In this document: one piece after another, positions 43,543-51,602 of the stretch
Layout: every line of letters starts with the position of its first letter
Position numbering within the stretch: position 1 is the first letter of the stretch
Assembly (NCBI RefSeq): GCF_900110705.1
Contig: NZ_FOEJ01000004.1
Coordinates: forward strand, 124,001 to 188,000
Reading direction: 5' to 3'
DNA: 64,000 nt
Origin: Loktanella sp. DSM 29012
Lineage (GTDB): Bacteria > Pseudomonadota > Alphaproteobacteria > Rhodobacterales > Rhodobacteraceae
The notes under the pieces: model-generated
Databases searched by the model: none
The model's input: the letters and a program-made list of their open reading frames with translations, nothing else
Told to the model about the DNA's origin: nothing
Program-made: the position numbers and the translations under genes

Positions 43543-44048
43543 GTGGGGAACAGACCCTCGGGGGGATCGGCCACGATGCGACGGCTGGTCAGATCGACCG
43601 TGGGAACCGCCGCGCGGGTGAAGGGGATCAGGACCGTGTCGGATTGCCCGGCCACCGTCACATCCAGCAGATCACCCGCGCCGTGATCGACCACCCGCGC
43701 GACCGTGCCCAAAGTCACGCCGCCGGTATCGACCACGGTCAACCCGATCAGATCAGTGTAATAATACTCGTCGTCGGGCAGGGCCGGCAGCACATCGCGC
43801 GGCGCATAGAGATCGACGTTACGCAGCGCATCGGCGTCTTCCTTGGTGATGACGCCATCCAGCCGCGCGGTGAAACCGCCATTGGTCTGCCCCGTCAGCA
43901 CCATCTGGGCAAAGCTGCGCCCGTCCGCGGTCGTCAACGGCGTATAATCCGCGATGGCCTGTGGATCGGCGCAGAAGGATTTGATCCGGACCTCGCCCTT
44001 AACGCCGAATGATCCGCCGATACGGCCCACGATTACGGTCTCGGTCAT
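43539..44048 (-). CDS. rimM: Ribosome maturation factor RimM
   Basis: This 30S assembly factor binds S19 and helps process 16S rRNA. It has 169 residues from the ATG at 44048. The N-terminal domain has VIVGRIGGSFGVKGEVRIKSFC (G-x-x-G-x-x-G-x-V-R/K) and GVITKEDADALRNVDLYAPRDVLP. The PRC-barrel domain follows with DDEYYYTDLIGLTVVD, GTVARVVDHGAGDLLDV, and IPFTRAAVPTVDLTSRRIVADPPEGL. It stands downstream of rpsP, as usual. Confidence 0.95.
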   Translation of the reverse strand: MTETVIVGRIGGSFGVKGEVRIKSFCADPQAIADYTPLTTADGRSFAQMVLTGQTNGGFTARLDGVITKEDADALRNVDLYAPRDVLPALPDDEYYYTDLIGLTVVDTGGVTLGTVARVVDHGAGDLLDVTVAGQSDTVLIPFTRAAVPTVDLTSRRIVADPPEGLFPT

Positions 44049-44178
44049 GCAACGCCCCTGAATTTTGTTCGGGATCCAGTGTAGCGCGACCACGGCGCGG
44101 GCGGAATAGGGGCGCGATACGAAAAAGGCCCGCCCGTGCGGGTGCACAGGCGGGCCAATCGGTCACGCGGCGCAGGAT

Positions 44179-44580
44179 TTACTCCTCTGCTGCGACCTCT
44201 TCTGCGGGGGCCTCGGCGGGGGCGTTAGCGGCCTCGTCGATGGCGGCCTGCTTGGCGGCCTTTTCTTCGGCGCGTGCCTTGGCAGCTTTGCCCGGCTCAC
44301 CCTTTTTCAGGTTCTGGCGGTCTTTCTTGGGCAGGTGGCCTGCGGCCTCCAGCATGCGGGCGACGCGGTCGGTGGGCTCTGCGCCCTGGCCCAGCCAGTA
44401 GGTCACGCGCTCCATGTCCATCTTGACGCGGTTTTCATCGTCCTTGGACAGCATCGGCTGGTAGGTGCCCAGCTTTTCCTTGAAGCGGCCGTCGCGCGGC
44501 ATGCGGCTGTCGGCAGCAACGATGGAATAATAGGGGCGCTTTTTGGAACCGCCGCGGGCGAGACGAATTTTCATAGCCAT
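44179..44580 (-). CDS. rpsP: 30S ribosomal protein S16
   Basis: This is a ribosomal protein of 133 residues: [42 protein letters not shown]-type start, then [31 protein letters not shown]. The C-terminal 45 residues form an Ala/Glu/Lys-rich low-complexity tail ([20 protein letters not shown]), longer than in E. coli but common in alphaproteobacteria. An in-frame second ATG two codons later is equally possible as start. It begins the rpsP-rimM block and follows the chorismate mutase gene. Confidence 0.97.
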   Translation of the reverse strand: MAMKIRLARGGSKKRPYYSIVAADSRMPRDGRFKEKLGTYQPMLSKDDENRVKMDMERVTYWLGQGAEPTDRVARMLEAAGHLPKKDRQNLKKGEPGKAAKARAEEKAAKQAAIDEAANAPAEAPAEEVAAEE

Positions 44581-44621
44581 GATGTTTTTCCTTCTTGGGT
44601 ATTGATGACGGGGGAGGCCCG

Positions 44622-44921
44622 TCAGGATTTGTGTTGTTCGTGGTGGTGGATGACTTCCTGAATGATGAAATTCAGGAATTTCTTGGCGAATTCCGGGTCC
44701 AGATCGGCCCGTTTCGCAAGATCGGTGAGGCGGGCGATCTGTGTCGCCTCGCGCGTGGGGTCTGACGGCGGCAGATCGTGCGCGGCCTTGAGCGCGCCGA
44801 CAGCCTGCGTGTGCTTGAACCGTTCGCCCAAGGTATAGACAAGGATCGCATCCAGCCGGTCTATGCTGGCGCGGTGCTCCTTGAGCACTTCTGCGGCGCG
44901 GATGACGGGATCATCTGTCAC
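44622..44921 (-). CDS. Chorismate mutase (AroQ type)
   Basis: This is a 99-residue all-helical chorismate mutase converting chorismate to prephenate. The GTG start at 44921 overlaps the upstream GNAT stop (GTGA). The AroQ pattern is visible: [35 protein letters not shown], then [39 protein letters not shown]. The active-site Arg in SIDRLD, the Lys/Arg of the second helix and the terminal Glu/Gln helix are all placed as in the family. It is fixed in the ffh-rpsP operon, probably a local feature of the family and not a pathway cluster. Confidence 0.88.
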   Translation of the reverse strand: MTDDPVIRAAEVLKEHRASIDRLDAILVYTLGERFKHTQAVGALKAAHDLPPSDPTREATQIARLTDLAKRADLDPEFAKKFLNFIIQEVIHHHEQHKS

Positions 44922-45487
44922 AGGTCATACTCCGGTCGGGGGTGACGCCAGATTTCGCAGCCGTCGTGCATGCCGTCGTCCTTGATCGCACCCAGACGTT
45001 TCGCCAGCGCGATCGCGCGGTCGTTTTCGGGGTCGATATAGCTGACGAGCGTTTCAAAGCTGAGCGCGTTCCACGCATTGTTGCGTGCCTTTTCAGCAGC
45101 CTCGAAAGCGTATCCGTGGCCCTCGGCCTCTTGGGTGAACAGGAACCCCAGTTCGGGTTCGGGATCGCCGGTTTCGTGGCCCAGCAGCACGAACCCCAGC
45201 ACGCGCTTGTCGTCCTGATGTTCGACCGTCCACAGACCGGCACCGCGCAAGATCCAACTGGCGGTCAGCTGAATGAAATCGTCCCACGCACCCTCGCGCG
45301 TCAGTGGGCCGGACACATAGCGCCCCCGGTCCGACGTCACCAGATCGGCAAAGACGTCGAAATCTTCCATGTAGGGGCCGCGCATGATGGTGCGGTCCGT
45401 TGCAATGCGCGGTAGCGCCTGCACGATGCGGTCGACCGCGACGGCGGCCTGTCCGGCAGGGGGCTGTTCCCAGGGATGTATCGTCAT
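44918..45487 (-). CDS. GNAT-family N-acetyltransferase (first of three tandem copies by position)
   Basis: This is a RimJ/RimL-type acetyltransferase of 189 residues from the ATG at 45487. Acceptor-side start: LPRIATDRTIMRGPYMEDFDVFADLVTSDRG. Acetyl-CoA core: LGFVLLGHETGDPEPELGFLFTQEAEGHGYAFEAAEKARNNAW, with a Q-x-x-G-x-G/A-like QEAEGHGYA loop, and FETLVSYIDPENDRAIALAKRLGAIKD. Its start overlaps the next GNAT stop by ATGA and its stop overlaps aroQ. Targets may include ribosomal proteins given the operon; this is inference. Confidence 0.85.
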   Translation of the reverse strand: MTIHPWEQPPAGQAAVAVDRIVQALPRIATDRTIMRGPYMEDFDVFADLVTSDRGRYVSGPLTREGAWDDFIQLTASWILRGAGLWTVEHQDDKRVLGFVLLGHETGDPEPELGFLFTQEAEGHGYAFEAAEKARNNAWNALSFETLVSYIDPENDRAIALAKRLGAIKDDGMHDGCEIWRHPRPEYDL

Positions 45488-45999
45488 GACAGGTCCTTTG
45501 GCAGGGGATGACGCCACACCACCTGGCCTGCATAGCTGGCGGGCGGGGTCGCGGCATGGTCGGGTGCGGCGCCCAACCGGGCGGCCAATGCGGCAGACCG
45601 GGTGTTGCCGGGTGCGATGTAGCTGACGGCGGTGGTCCAGCCCAGGGCCGTAAAGGCGTGCATCAGCGATGCCTTGGCCGCCTCATGGGCGATGCCCGTG
45701 CCTTCGATTGCGGGGTCCAGCACCATCCAGCCGATTTCGCGTTCTGGCCAGTCTGGCGGGCACCACGGGCCGATCAACGCCACGATGGCATCCGATCCGC
45801 GCTGCGTGACGGCCCACATGCCGTAACCGAATATCTGCCAGTGCCCCAGTTCGGCGGCAAAGCTGCGCCAGGCGGCGCCTTCGGTCGTGTGGCCGAACAG
45901 CGCGCCACGGTCGGACGCCATGAAATCGCGGAATGCGGGCCAGTCCGATGCATTGGGCTGACGCAGGATCAGGCGGGCGGTTTGCAGGCTGTGGTTCAT
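45484..45999 (-). CDS. GNAT-family N-acetyltransferase (second copy)
   Basis: This is a 171-residue RimJ/RimL-like enzyme from the ATG at 45999. TARLILRQPNASDWPAFRDFMASDR opens the fold. The core has EREIGWMVLDPAIEGTGIAHEAAKASLMHAF (acetyl-CoA pyrophosphate loop), then AVSYIAPGNTRSAALAARLGA. It is homologous throughout to both neighbours (GHW near residue 55, SYIAPxNxRS near 135). Start and stop both overlap neighbouring GNAT genes by ATGA, so translation of the trio is coupled. Confidence 0.86.
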   Translation of the reverse strand: MNHSLQTARLILRQPNASDWPAFRDFMASDRGALFGHTTEGAAWRSFAAELGHWQIFGYGMWAVTQRGSDAIVALIGPWCPPDWPEREIGWMVLDPAIEGTGIAHEAAKASLMHAFTALGWTTAVSYIAPGNTRSAALAARLGAAPDHAATPPASYAGQVVWRHPLPKDLS

Positions 46000-46577
46000 T
46001 GCGACACCTCCAGCCATTGCGCGCGGGCCAGCGGCGCATCATGCGCCAAGTGCCGGTGCACCAATGCCTCGTCGCCGTCGATGACGTGCAGGCCTTCTTC
46101 GACCGCGCCCAGGCGTTTGGCCAGCGCACGGCTGCGCGCATTGGCTGGGGCGATGAACGACGCCAGCGGCCCAAGGCCAAGGCTCTCGCCCGCCCAGCGG
46201 CGCACGGCAATACATGCCTCATAGGCGATGCCGCGTCCCTCTGCGCCGTCGAACAGGTGGTAGGCCAGTTCGGTTTCAGGCCAGCCGACATGGCGTAGCA
46301 GGCCGCAACGGCCAAAGGTTTCGCCGGTGTTGCGGTCGGTGATCGTAAAGAACCCGAAATCCCGCATCTGCCAGTGGCCGATCCCAGCGATGAATGCGCG
46401 CCAGGCTTCGGTGGTGGTGCCCTTGCCGCCGACATGCGCCATGCGGTCCGATTGCGTCACCATGTCCGTCAAGGCGTCCAGATCGCTGTCCTGCGGGCCG
46501 CGCAGCAACAACCGCCCGGTGGTCAACACCGGGGCAGAGGTCAGCATGCGGCTGTGCAGGGAACGATCCGACATCAT
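45996..46577 (-). CDS. GNAT-family N-acetyltransferase (third copy)
   Basis: This is a 193-residue RimJ/RimL-like acetyltransferase starting at 46577, three bases after the ffh stop. TTGRLLLRGPQDSDLDALTDMV starts the domain. ETFGRCGLLRHVGWPETELAYHLFDGAEGRGIAYEACIAVRRWAGESLG holds the acetyl-CoA loop (AEGRGIA), and LASFIAPANARSRALAKRLGAVEEG ends the core. It is the first of the three copies to be translated. The order after ffh and before aroQ/rpsP suggests long-standing operon residence. Confidence 0.87.
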   Translation of the reverse strand: MMSDRSLHSRMLTSAPVLTTGRLLLRGPQDSDLDALTDMVTQSDRMAHVGGKGTTTEAWRAFIAGIGHWQMRDFGFFTITDRNTGETFGRCGLLRHVGWPETELAYHLFDGAEGRGIAYEACIAVRRWAGESLGLGPLASFIAPANARSRALAKRLGAVEEGLHVIDGDEALVHRHLAHDAPLARAQWLEVSQ

Positions 46578-46580
46578 CGC

Positions 46581-48068
46581 TTATTTCTTTTTGCCGAAGC
46601 CGGACAGACCGGGAGGCAGGGCGGCACCACCGCCCAGACCGGGCAGGCCACCACCGGGCATGCGGCCCTGCATGGCCTTTGCGGCCTCTTGCATGGCGGC
46701 GGGGTCGTTCATGTCCGGCATGCCACCCTTGCCCATCATCTGCTTCATCGCTTGTTTGAGCATCCCGCCCTTGCCCATTTTCTTCATCATGTCGGCCATC
46801 TGGCGGTGCTGTTTGACCAGCTTGTTCAGTTCCGAAACCTCGAGGCCGGCACCCTTGGCGATCCGCTTTTTACGGCTGGCAGCCAGCAGGTCAGGGTTGG
46901 CGCGCTCGGCCTTGGTCATGGAATTGATCAGGGCGATCTGGCGGCGCAGGATGCTGTCGTCGATCCCGGCCTTGTCCATCTGGCCCTTCATCTTGTTCAT
47001 GCCGGGCATCATGCCCATCATGCCTTCCATGCCGCCCATTTTCAGCATCTGGTCGAGCTGCATTTTCAGGTCGTTCATGTTGAAACGGCCCTTCTGGAAC
47101 CGCTTCATCATGCGTTCGGCCTGTTCGGCCTCCAGCGTTTCCTGCGCCTTTTCGACCAGGGCCACGATGTCGCCCATGCCCAGGATACGGCCCGCGATGC
47201 GCTGTGGCTCGAAGGTTTCGATCGCGTCCATCTTTTCGCCCAGACCGACAAAGCGGATGGGCTTGCCGGTGATCGCTCGCATCGACAGGGCCGCACCGCC
47301 GCGCCCGTCGCCGTCCATCCGGGTCAGGACCACGCCGGTCACGCCGATCTTGTCGTCGAATTCCTGGGCGACGTTGACTGCGTCCTGACCTGTCAGGCCG
47401 TCAACCACCAGCAGCGTTTCGCGTGGGTTGGCGACGTCACGCACCTCGGCGGCTTGCGCGATCAGTTCTGCGTCGATGTGCAGACGACCCGCGGTATCCA
47501 GCATGAACACGTCATACCCGCCAAGGCTTGCCTGCGTTTTCGCGCGCTTGGCGATCTGCACGGGTGTCTCGCCCTTGACGATGGGCAGGGTATCCACGCC
47601 GATCTGCGTGCCGAGGATCGCAAGCTGTTCCATGGCCGCAGGGCGGTTGGTGTCAAGCGAGGCCATCAGGACCTTCTTGCCCTCACGATCCTTGAGCCGT
47701 TTTGCCAGTTTCGCCGTCGTCGTCGTCTTGCCGGAACCTTGCAGGCCGACCATCAGAATGGGTGCTGGCGGGTTATCGATCTTGAGCTTGCCGGGATCTT
47801 CGTCGCCGGTCAGGACGTGCTGCAATTCGTCGTGGACGATCTTGATGACCTGCTGGCCCGGTGTGATCGACTTAGTCACGGCCTGACCGGTCGCCTTGGC
47901 CTCGACTGCCTTGACGAAATCGCGCACGACAGGCAGCGACACGTCAGCCTCGAGCAGGGCAACACGCACCTCGCGCATGGCGGTCTTGACGTCGTCCGCG
48001 GACAGGGCACCCTGTTTCGTCAGGCGGTCAAAGACGCTTGATAGGCGGTCAGAGAGGTTCTCGAACAT
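46581..48068 (-). CDS. ffh: Signal recognition particle protein Ffh
   Basis: This SRP GTPase targets membrane proteins co-translationally with 4.5S RNA and FtsY. It has 495 residues from the ATG at 48068. The N domain has MFENLSDRLSSVFDRL and VREVRVALLEADVSL-like segments. The G domain has GLQGSGKTTTTAKLA (G1), DTNRPAA, FMLDTAGRLHID (G3; here VFMLDTAGR), LTRMDGDGRGG (G4) and GLGEKMDAIETFEPQRIAGRILGMGDI. The M domain is Met/Gly rich (MGGMEGMMGMMPGMNKMKGQM) and ends in a PGGG-rich tail with Lys residues. It is the first gene of the minus-strand ribosomal operon. Confidence 0.98.
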   Translation of the reverse strand: MFENLSDRLSSVFDRLTKQGALSADDVKTAMREVRVALLEADVSLPVVRDFVKAVEAKATGQAVTKSITPGQQVIKIVHDELQHVLTGDEDPGKLKIDNPPAPILMVGLQGSGKTTTTAKLAKRLKDREGKKVLMASLDTNRPAAMEQLAILGTQIGVDTLPIVKGETPVQIAKRAKTQASLGGYDVFMLDTAGRLHIDAELIAQAAEVRDVANPRETLLVVDGLTGQDAVNVAQEFDDKIGVTGVVLTRMDGDGRGGAALSMRAITGKPIRFVGLGEKMDAIETFEPQRIAGRILGMGDIVALVEKAQETLEAEQAERMMKRFQKGRFNMNDLKMQLDQMLKMGGMEGMMGMMPGMNKMKGQMDKAGIDDSILRRQIALINSMTKAERANPDLLAASRKKRIAKGAGLEVSELNKLVKQHRQMADMMKKMGKGGMLKQAMKQMMGKGGMPDMNDPAAMQEAAKAMQGRMPGGGLPGLGGGAALPPGLSGFGKKK

Positions 48069-48160
48069 GGCTCGTCCTGTCGTCGGTTGCGTTGCCACCC
48101 ATATGGGGACGAACGCTCAATGCGGTAGCGCCCCCGTGGGCGCAACGCGCTGACGGAGGG

Positions 48161-48200
48161 CGATCCCCGTAAACCGGGGACCGGAAGGCACAGCTTCCGG
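48161..48200. other. Structured leader upstream of ffh
   Basis: Two adjacent hairpins: CCCCG (48165-48169) with CGGGG (48175-48179), and CCGGAAG (48181-48187) with CTTCCGG (48194-48200). They lie in the ffh 5' region on the minus strand, about 100-130 bases before the ATG. No T run follows. This could be a leader element; its function is unknown. Confidence 0.4.
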
Positions 48201-48237
48201 GGAATTGCTTGCGGATTATGCGGGGACAGTCACAGAG

Positions 48238-48594
48238 TCAAGCCGGCGGCAGAAAACGCAGGATATCGGCGGCATCGAACCAGACCAGCACGGCGCAGCC
48301 TGCGATCAGCGCGAACATGTGCGCGCGCGGCAGTCTGGTGAACAGGGTCAGCGCCGTGGTGCCGACGATGACCGTTGCCAGCAGGCCCAGTGCCGCGATC
48401 CCCTGAAACCCCGGCACCCATAGCCCGATGGCGCAGATCGTTTCCACGCTGCCGGTGATGGGACGCGGCCATTGTCCGAACCCAAGTGCGTCGTAGACTT
48501 TGACGTCTTCCTTGCCGCCAAAAATCTTGCGCAAACCGAAATAGAGAAACGCGACGGTCAGCGCGATCCGCAGGATCAGGATCAGTATCGTCAT
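48238..48594 (-). CDS. DoxX-like small membrane protein
   Basis: This is a 118-residue protein with four hydrophobic helices: LILILRIALTVAFLYFGLRKIFGG, ETICAIGLWVPGFQGIAALGLL, TTALTLFTRLP and FALIAGCAVLVWF. The pattern, with a F-x-G-x-x-K motif after the first helix (YFGLRKIFG), fits the DoxX/DoxX-like (DoxX_2) family. Its ATG overlaps the esterase stop (ATGA), so the two are co-translated. The function is uncertain; the family is often linked to thiol or redox stress. Confidence 0.78.
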   Translation of the reverse strand: MTILILILRIALTVAFLYFGLRKIFGGKEDVKVYDALGFGQWPRPITGSVETICAIGLWVPGFQGIAALGLLATVIVGTTALTLFTRLPRAHMFALIAGCAVLVWFDAADILRFLPPA

Positions 48595-49502
48595 GAACGG
48601 CCCCTTGTGACGGCGTCGGACAGAAATGCGCCGATCTGGGCCACGCTGCGACCTGCTTCGACGGTGCGCCCGACATTCAGATGCCAGACATGATACAGAC
48701 CCGCCTCCTTGGTCAATGTGACATCCACGCCCTGATGGCGCAGCCGGTCGGCCATCAGGCAGGCATCGTCGTGCAGCACCTCGCCCCGGTCGGTGTGGAT
48801 CAGAACGGGTGGTGCGCCGGTGAAATCCCCCAGTATGGGCGAGGCATCGGGCTGGGCGGGATCTGCACCGGCCAGATAGGCCGCAACGCCCCGCGCGCCC
48901 CAACGGGTCGAAACCAGCGGATCCGTACTGCGGTTTTTCGCCAGCGACGGGTTTTCCAGTCGCAGGTCCGTGACGGGACACAGCACAGCCACGCCATGCG
49001 GCAACACCAGCCCCTTGGCGATGATCCGCTGCAACAGTGCCAGCGCCAGATTGCCGCCCGCGCTGTCCCCCGCCAATGTCAGCGGTCCCGCGTCCGGATC
49101 ATCAGACAACGCGCGCCAGGCCGCCTCTGCATCGTCAAGTGCGGCCGGAAACGGATGTTCCGGCGCCAACCGGTAATCGAGGAATACACCCCGCGTGCCC
49201 GCCGCCTGCGCCAGCCGCGCGACCAGATGCCTGTAGCCCCGCAGATTGCCGATCACGAAGGCGCCGCCGTGCAGATACAGCGTCGTGCCGTTCGGTGTCG
49301 GTGCATCCGTGCCGCAGATCATTCCGGGTCTGCCGTTCAGGTCGATTGCCTTCAGGCGCAGACCCGGCGGTGTCTTGTTGCCGATCACGGCATTCACGGT
49401 GAACAGGACGCGCAGCACGCCTGTGTGTCGCACAAGGGCGAGGATCGGCTTTTGCACGGTCCATGCGTGCAGCCGCATCAGGCGGTGGGTCAACGAAGTC
49501 AT
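48591..49502 (-). CDS. Alpha/beta hydrolase (HSL-family esterase)
   Basis: This is a 303-residue esterase. The oxyanion loop LYLHGGAFVIGNLRGYRHL, FLDYRLAPEHPFPAALDDAEAAW, the nucleophile elbow LAGDSAGGNLALAL (GDSAG), the DDACLMADRLRHQGVDVTL Asp region and the catalytic His in GLYHVWHLN are all typical of family IV lipases. There is no signal peptide; a short hydrophobic patch near residue 30 may hold it at the membrane. It is co-translated with the DoxX-like gene and divergent from the LysR gene, a common regulator-target layout. Confidence 0.9.
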   Translation of the reverse strand: MTSLTHRLMRLHAWTVQKPILALVRHTGVLRVLFTVNAVIGNKTPPGLRLKAIDLNGRPGMICGTDAPTPNGTTLYLHGGAFVIGNLRGYRHLVARLAQAAGTRGVFLDYRLAPEHPFPAALDDAEAAWRALSDDPDAGPLTLAGDSAGGNLALALLQRIIAKGLVLPHGVAVLCPVTDLRLENPSLAKNRSTDPLVSTRWGARGVAAYLAGADPAQPDASPILGDFTGAPPVLIHTDRGEVLHDDACLMADRLRHQGVDVTLTKEAGLYHVWHLNVGRTVEAGRSVAQIGAFLSDAVTRGRS

Positions 49503-49622
49503 GTCCTACAGTGGGATGTTCCGTCAGTCCCGGTCAAGCGATGCAGGTCATTGACGATTGCGCTATGGGGTAAAATAACCGACCTTGGCACAGAACGGCC
49601 TGAACCAGAGAGAGCGCAAGAC

Positions 49623-50501
49623 ATGGACAGCTGGGACGAAATCCGCACGGCCTTTCAGGTGGCGCGGGCGGGGACGGTCAGCGGGGCCGCCGAACAACTG
49701 GGCGTGCATCATGCGACGGTCATCCGACATATCGACTCGCTTGAGGGCCGGCTGGGCGTCAAGCTGTTCCAGCGCCATGCACGCGGCTACACGCCGACCG
49801 ATGCAGGTGTGGATCTGCTGCGCGTGGCGCAGACGACGGATGAACAATTCACCCAGCTGGTCGGACGCATCAAGGGGCAGGGCGATGGCGTCAGCGGCGA
49901 GCTGATCATTACCTCGATCGGCGAGTTGTCGATCATCCTTGCGGGTGTCATTCACGAATTCAACACGGCTTACCCTGAAATCCGCAGCCAGATCCTGACC
50001 GACGAACGCATCTTTCGGCTGGAATACGGCGAGGCCCATGTCGCCGTGCGGGCAGGCGCGCGACCGGCAGAACCCGACAACGTGGTCCAACCCTTGATGC
50101 AGCTCCGGCCCGTGCTGGTCGCATCAGAGGATTACCTCGCCCGGATGGGCCCGGTCGAATCCGAAGCGGACCTGGCGCGGCACGAATTCGTCACGCATAT
50201 GGACGGGGTCAATCGCGCGCCCTTCTACCGCTGGCTGTCCGAACGTGTGCCCGACGAAAGGCGGCGCATTCAGACGACGGACGCCCGTGTGCTGCGCGAG
50301 GCCATTCTGGCCGGGGCCGGTATCGGTTTCATGTCGCGACTGGATCTGCTGAGCTATCCGAAACTGGTCCCCGTGATCGAAAGCCCGGAAGAGTGGTCCG
50401 TGGATGTCTGGATCGTCACCCACGTCGATCTGCACCGCAGCAAGAAGGTGCAGACCTTTGTCGCCTTTCTCAAGGATTGGGTCAAAAAGGCCGAACTGTG
50501 A
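49623..50501 (+). CDS. LysR-family transcriptional regulator
   Basis: This is a 292-residue regulator. The helix-turn-helix occupies residues 3-62: WDEIRTAFQVARAGTVSGAAEQLGVHHATVIRHIDSLEGRLGVKLFQRHARGYTPTDAG. The usual SAAA-x-x-L is replaced by SGAAEQL. The effector domain follows (GELIITSIGELSIIL, then REAILAGAGIGFMSRL). It reads divergently from the esterase and overlaps the DMT exporter start (TGATG). Targets may be the exporter, the esterase, or both; this is not readable from sequence. Confidence 0.9.
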   Translation: MDSWDEIRTAFQVARAGTVSGAAEQLGVHHATVIRHIDSLEGRLGVKLFQRHARGYTPTDAGVDLLRVAQTTDEQFTQLVGRIKGQGDGVSGELIITSIGELSIILAGVIHEFNTAYPEIRSQILTDERIFRLEYGEAHVAVRAGARPAEPDNVVQPLMQLRPVLVASEDYLARMGPVESEADLARHEFVTHMDGVNRAPFYRWLSERVPDERRRIQTTDARVLREAILAGAGIGFMSRLDLLSYPKLVPVIESPEEWSVDVWIVTHVDLHRSKKVQTFVAFLKDWVKKAEL

Positions 50502-51412
50502 TGTTCAAACCCCGGTCCGCCGACAGGGCGGGTCATCTGGCGATGCTGACCTTCTCGGCGCTGGTTGCGGGCAGCTTTGCGCTTGGCAGCCGTGCTGCAA
50601 ACGAAATCGACCCCGTGGTCATGACGGCTGCCCGGTTCTGGCTGGCGGCCGTATTGCTGGCCGTGGCCGCGGTGGCGACCGGGCAGGTGAACCGCAGGGC
50701 ATTTCAGGCACCATGGCGCTATTTCGCGTTGGCAGCCCTGATGGGCATCTATTTCGCCACAATGTTCGAAGGGCTGAAAACCGCGCCGCCGGTCAGCACC
50801 TCGGCGGTCTTTACCCTGACACCGATCATGGCGGCCGGTTTCGGCTGGCTGTTGTTGCGGCAACGTCTGACGGTGCGGATGGCGCTGGCGCTGGCCATCG
50901 GCGGGATCGGGGCGCTGTGGGTCATCTTTCGCGCTGATCTGGCCGCTCTGCGTGCGCTGGATGTGGGACGGGGCGAGGCGATATTCTTTGTCGGATGTAT
51001 TGCGCATGCGTTCTACACGCCCTGCGTGGCGCTGCTGAAACGGGGTGAGGGCACGCTGGTATTTGCCTGTGGCACCTTGCTGGCCGGAGCGCTGCTGCTG
51101 ACGGTCTATGCCTGGGACGCAATCGTGGCGACGCCCTGGACCAGTCTGCCGGGTATCGTCTGGATCACGCTGGCCTATGTGGCCATCGCTGCGTCTGCCG
51201 CGACCTTTGCGCTGTTGCAGTTCGCCGCAACCCGCCTGCCAAGCGCCAAGGTCATGGCCTACACCTATCTGACGCCCAGCTGGGTGATCTGCTGGCAGCT
51301 GGCGCTGGGGGCCGTGCCGCCGCGACCGTTGATCCTGGTCGGAATAGCGCTGACCATTCTGGCACTGTTCCTGCTGCTGCGCGATGACGGCCCGAAAAAA
51401 CACGGGGGCTGA
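50501..51412 (+). CDS. DMT-superfamily transporter (EamA type)
   Basis: This is a 303-residue inner-membrane exporter with ten hydrophobic helices in two EamA repeats. Repeat 1 includes LTFSALVAGSFALGSRAANEIDPVVMTAARFWLAAVLL and FEGLKTAPPVSTSAVFTLTPIMAAGFGWLLLRQRLT; repeat 2 includes ALLQFAATRLPSAKVMAYTYLTPSWVICWQLALG. These (P-x-x-x-R and Y-x-x-P) positions match the family. Its start overlaps the LysR stop, so it is likely a regulator-exporter unit. The substrate is unknown. Confidence 0.9.
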   Translation: MFKPRSADRAGHLAMLTFSALVAGSFALGSRAANEIDPVVMTAARFWLAAVLLAVAAVATGQVNRRAFQAPWRYFALAALMGIYFATMFEGLKTAPPVSTSAVFTLTPIMAAGFGWLLLRQRLTVRMALALAIGGIGALWVIFRADLAALRALDVGRGEAIFFVGCIAHAFYTPCVALLKRGEGTLVFACGTLLAGALLLTVYAWDAIVATPWTSLPGIVWITLAYVAIAASAATFALLQFAATRLPSAKVMAYTYLTPSWVICWQLALGAVPPRPLILVGIALTILALFLLLRDDGPKKHGG

Positions 51413-51414
51413 TC

Positions 51415-51440
51415 GGAACAAAATGTCGCACCGGGGCGTT
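51415..51440 (+). promoter_or_regulatory. EcfG-type general stress promoter of the 22-codon gene
   Basis: GGAAC (51415-51419), 17 bases, then CGTT (51437-51440) match the alphaproteobacterial EcfG consensus exactly. The first 16 bases are identical to the DUF1328 promoter. The start codon follows 32 bases after the -10. Confidence 0.8.
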
Positions 51441-51472
51441 CGCTCACGAATAGTTCAGCAAGGATAAAAAAA

Positions 51473-51541
51473 ATGCGTAATATCATCTATCTCGTGGGTC
51501 TCGTGGTCATCGTCGTCGCGATCGTGCAGTTCGTACTGTAA
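51473..51541 (+). CDS. 22-residue hydrophobic membrane peptide
   Basis: This short open frame starts at ATG 51473, nine bases after an AGGAT ribosome site, and stops at TAA 51539-51541. The product begins MRNIIYLVGLVVIV and continues as one uninterrupted Val/Ile/Leu helix ending in QFVL, so it is a single-pass membrane peptide with a basic N-terminus. It has a complete unit: EcfG-type promoter 32 bases upstream and a hairpin with a T run starting 28 bases downstream. I believe similar peptides occur in other Rhodobacterales, but this is from memory. Function unknown. Confidence 0.7.
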   Translation: MRNIIYLVGLVVIVVAIVQFVL

Positions 51542-51568
51542 CGCACACGACAGGTTAACCAGTTATCA

Positions 51569-51602
51569 GCCGCCGCCCGGATCACGGGTTGGCGGTTTTT
51601 TT
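51569..51602 (+). terminator. Terminator after the 22-codon gene
   Basis: CCGCC (51570-51574) pairs with GGCGG (51591-51595), with an inner CCCG/CGGG pairing, followed by seven Ts. It reaches into the 3' end of the convergent arsR gene. Confidence 0.75.

Noticed and set aside
46374-48041. 555-codon open frame on the plus strand
   Set aside because: It is antisense to ffh, with His/Gln/Leu-rich low-information sequence and no motif. Ffh on the other strand is unmistakable.
48121-48210. Possible 4.5S SRP RNA because of GACCGGAAGG next to ffh
   Set aside because: The GGAA falls in a stem, not in a tetraloop, and the conserved AGCAG partner strand is missing; it folds as two simple hairpins.
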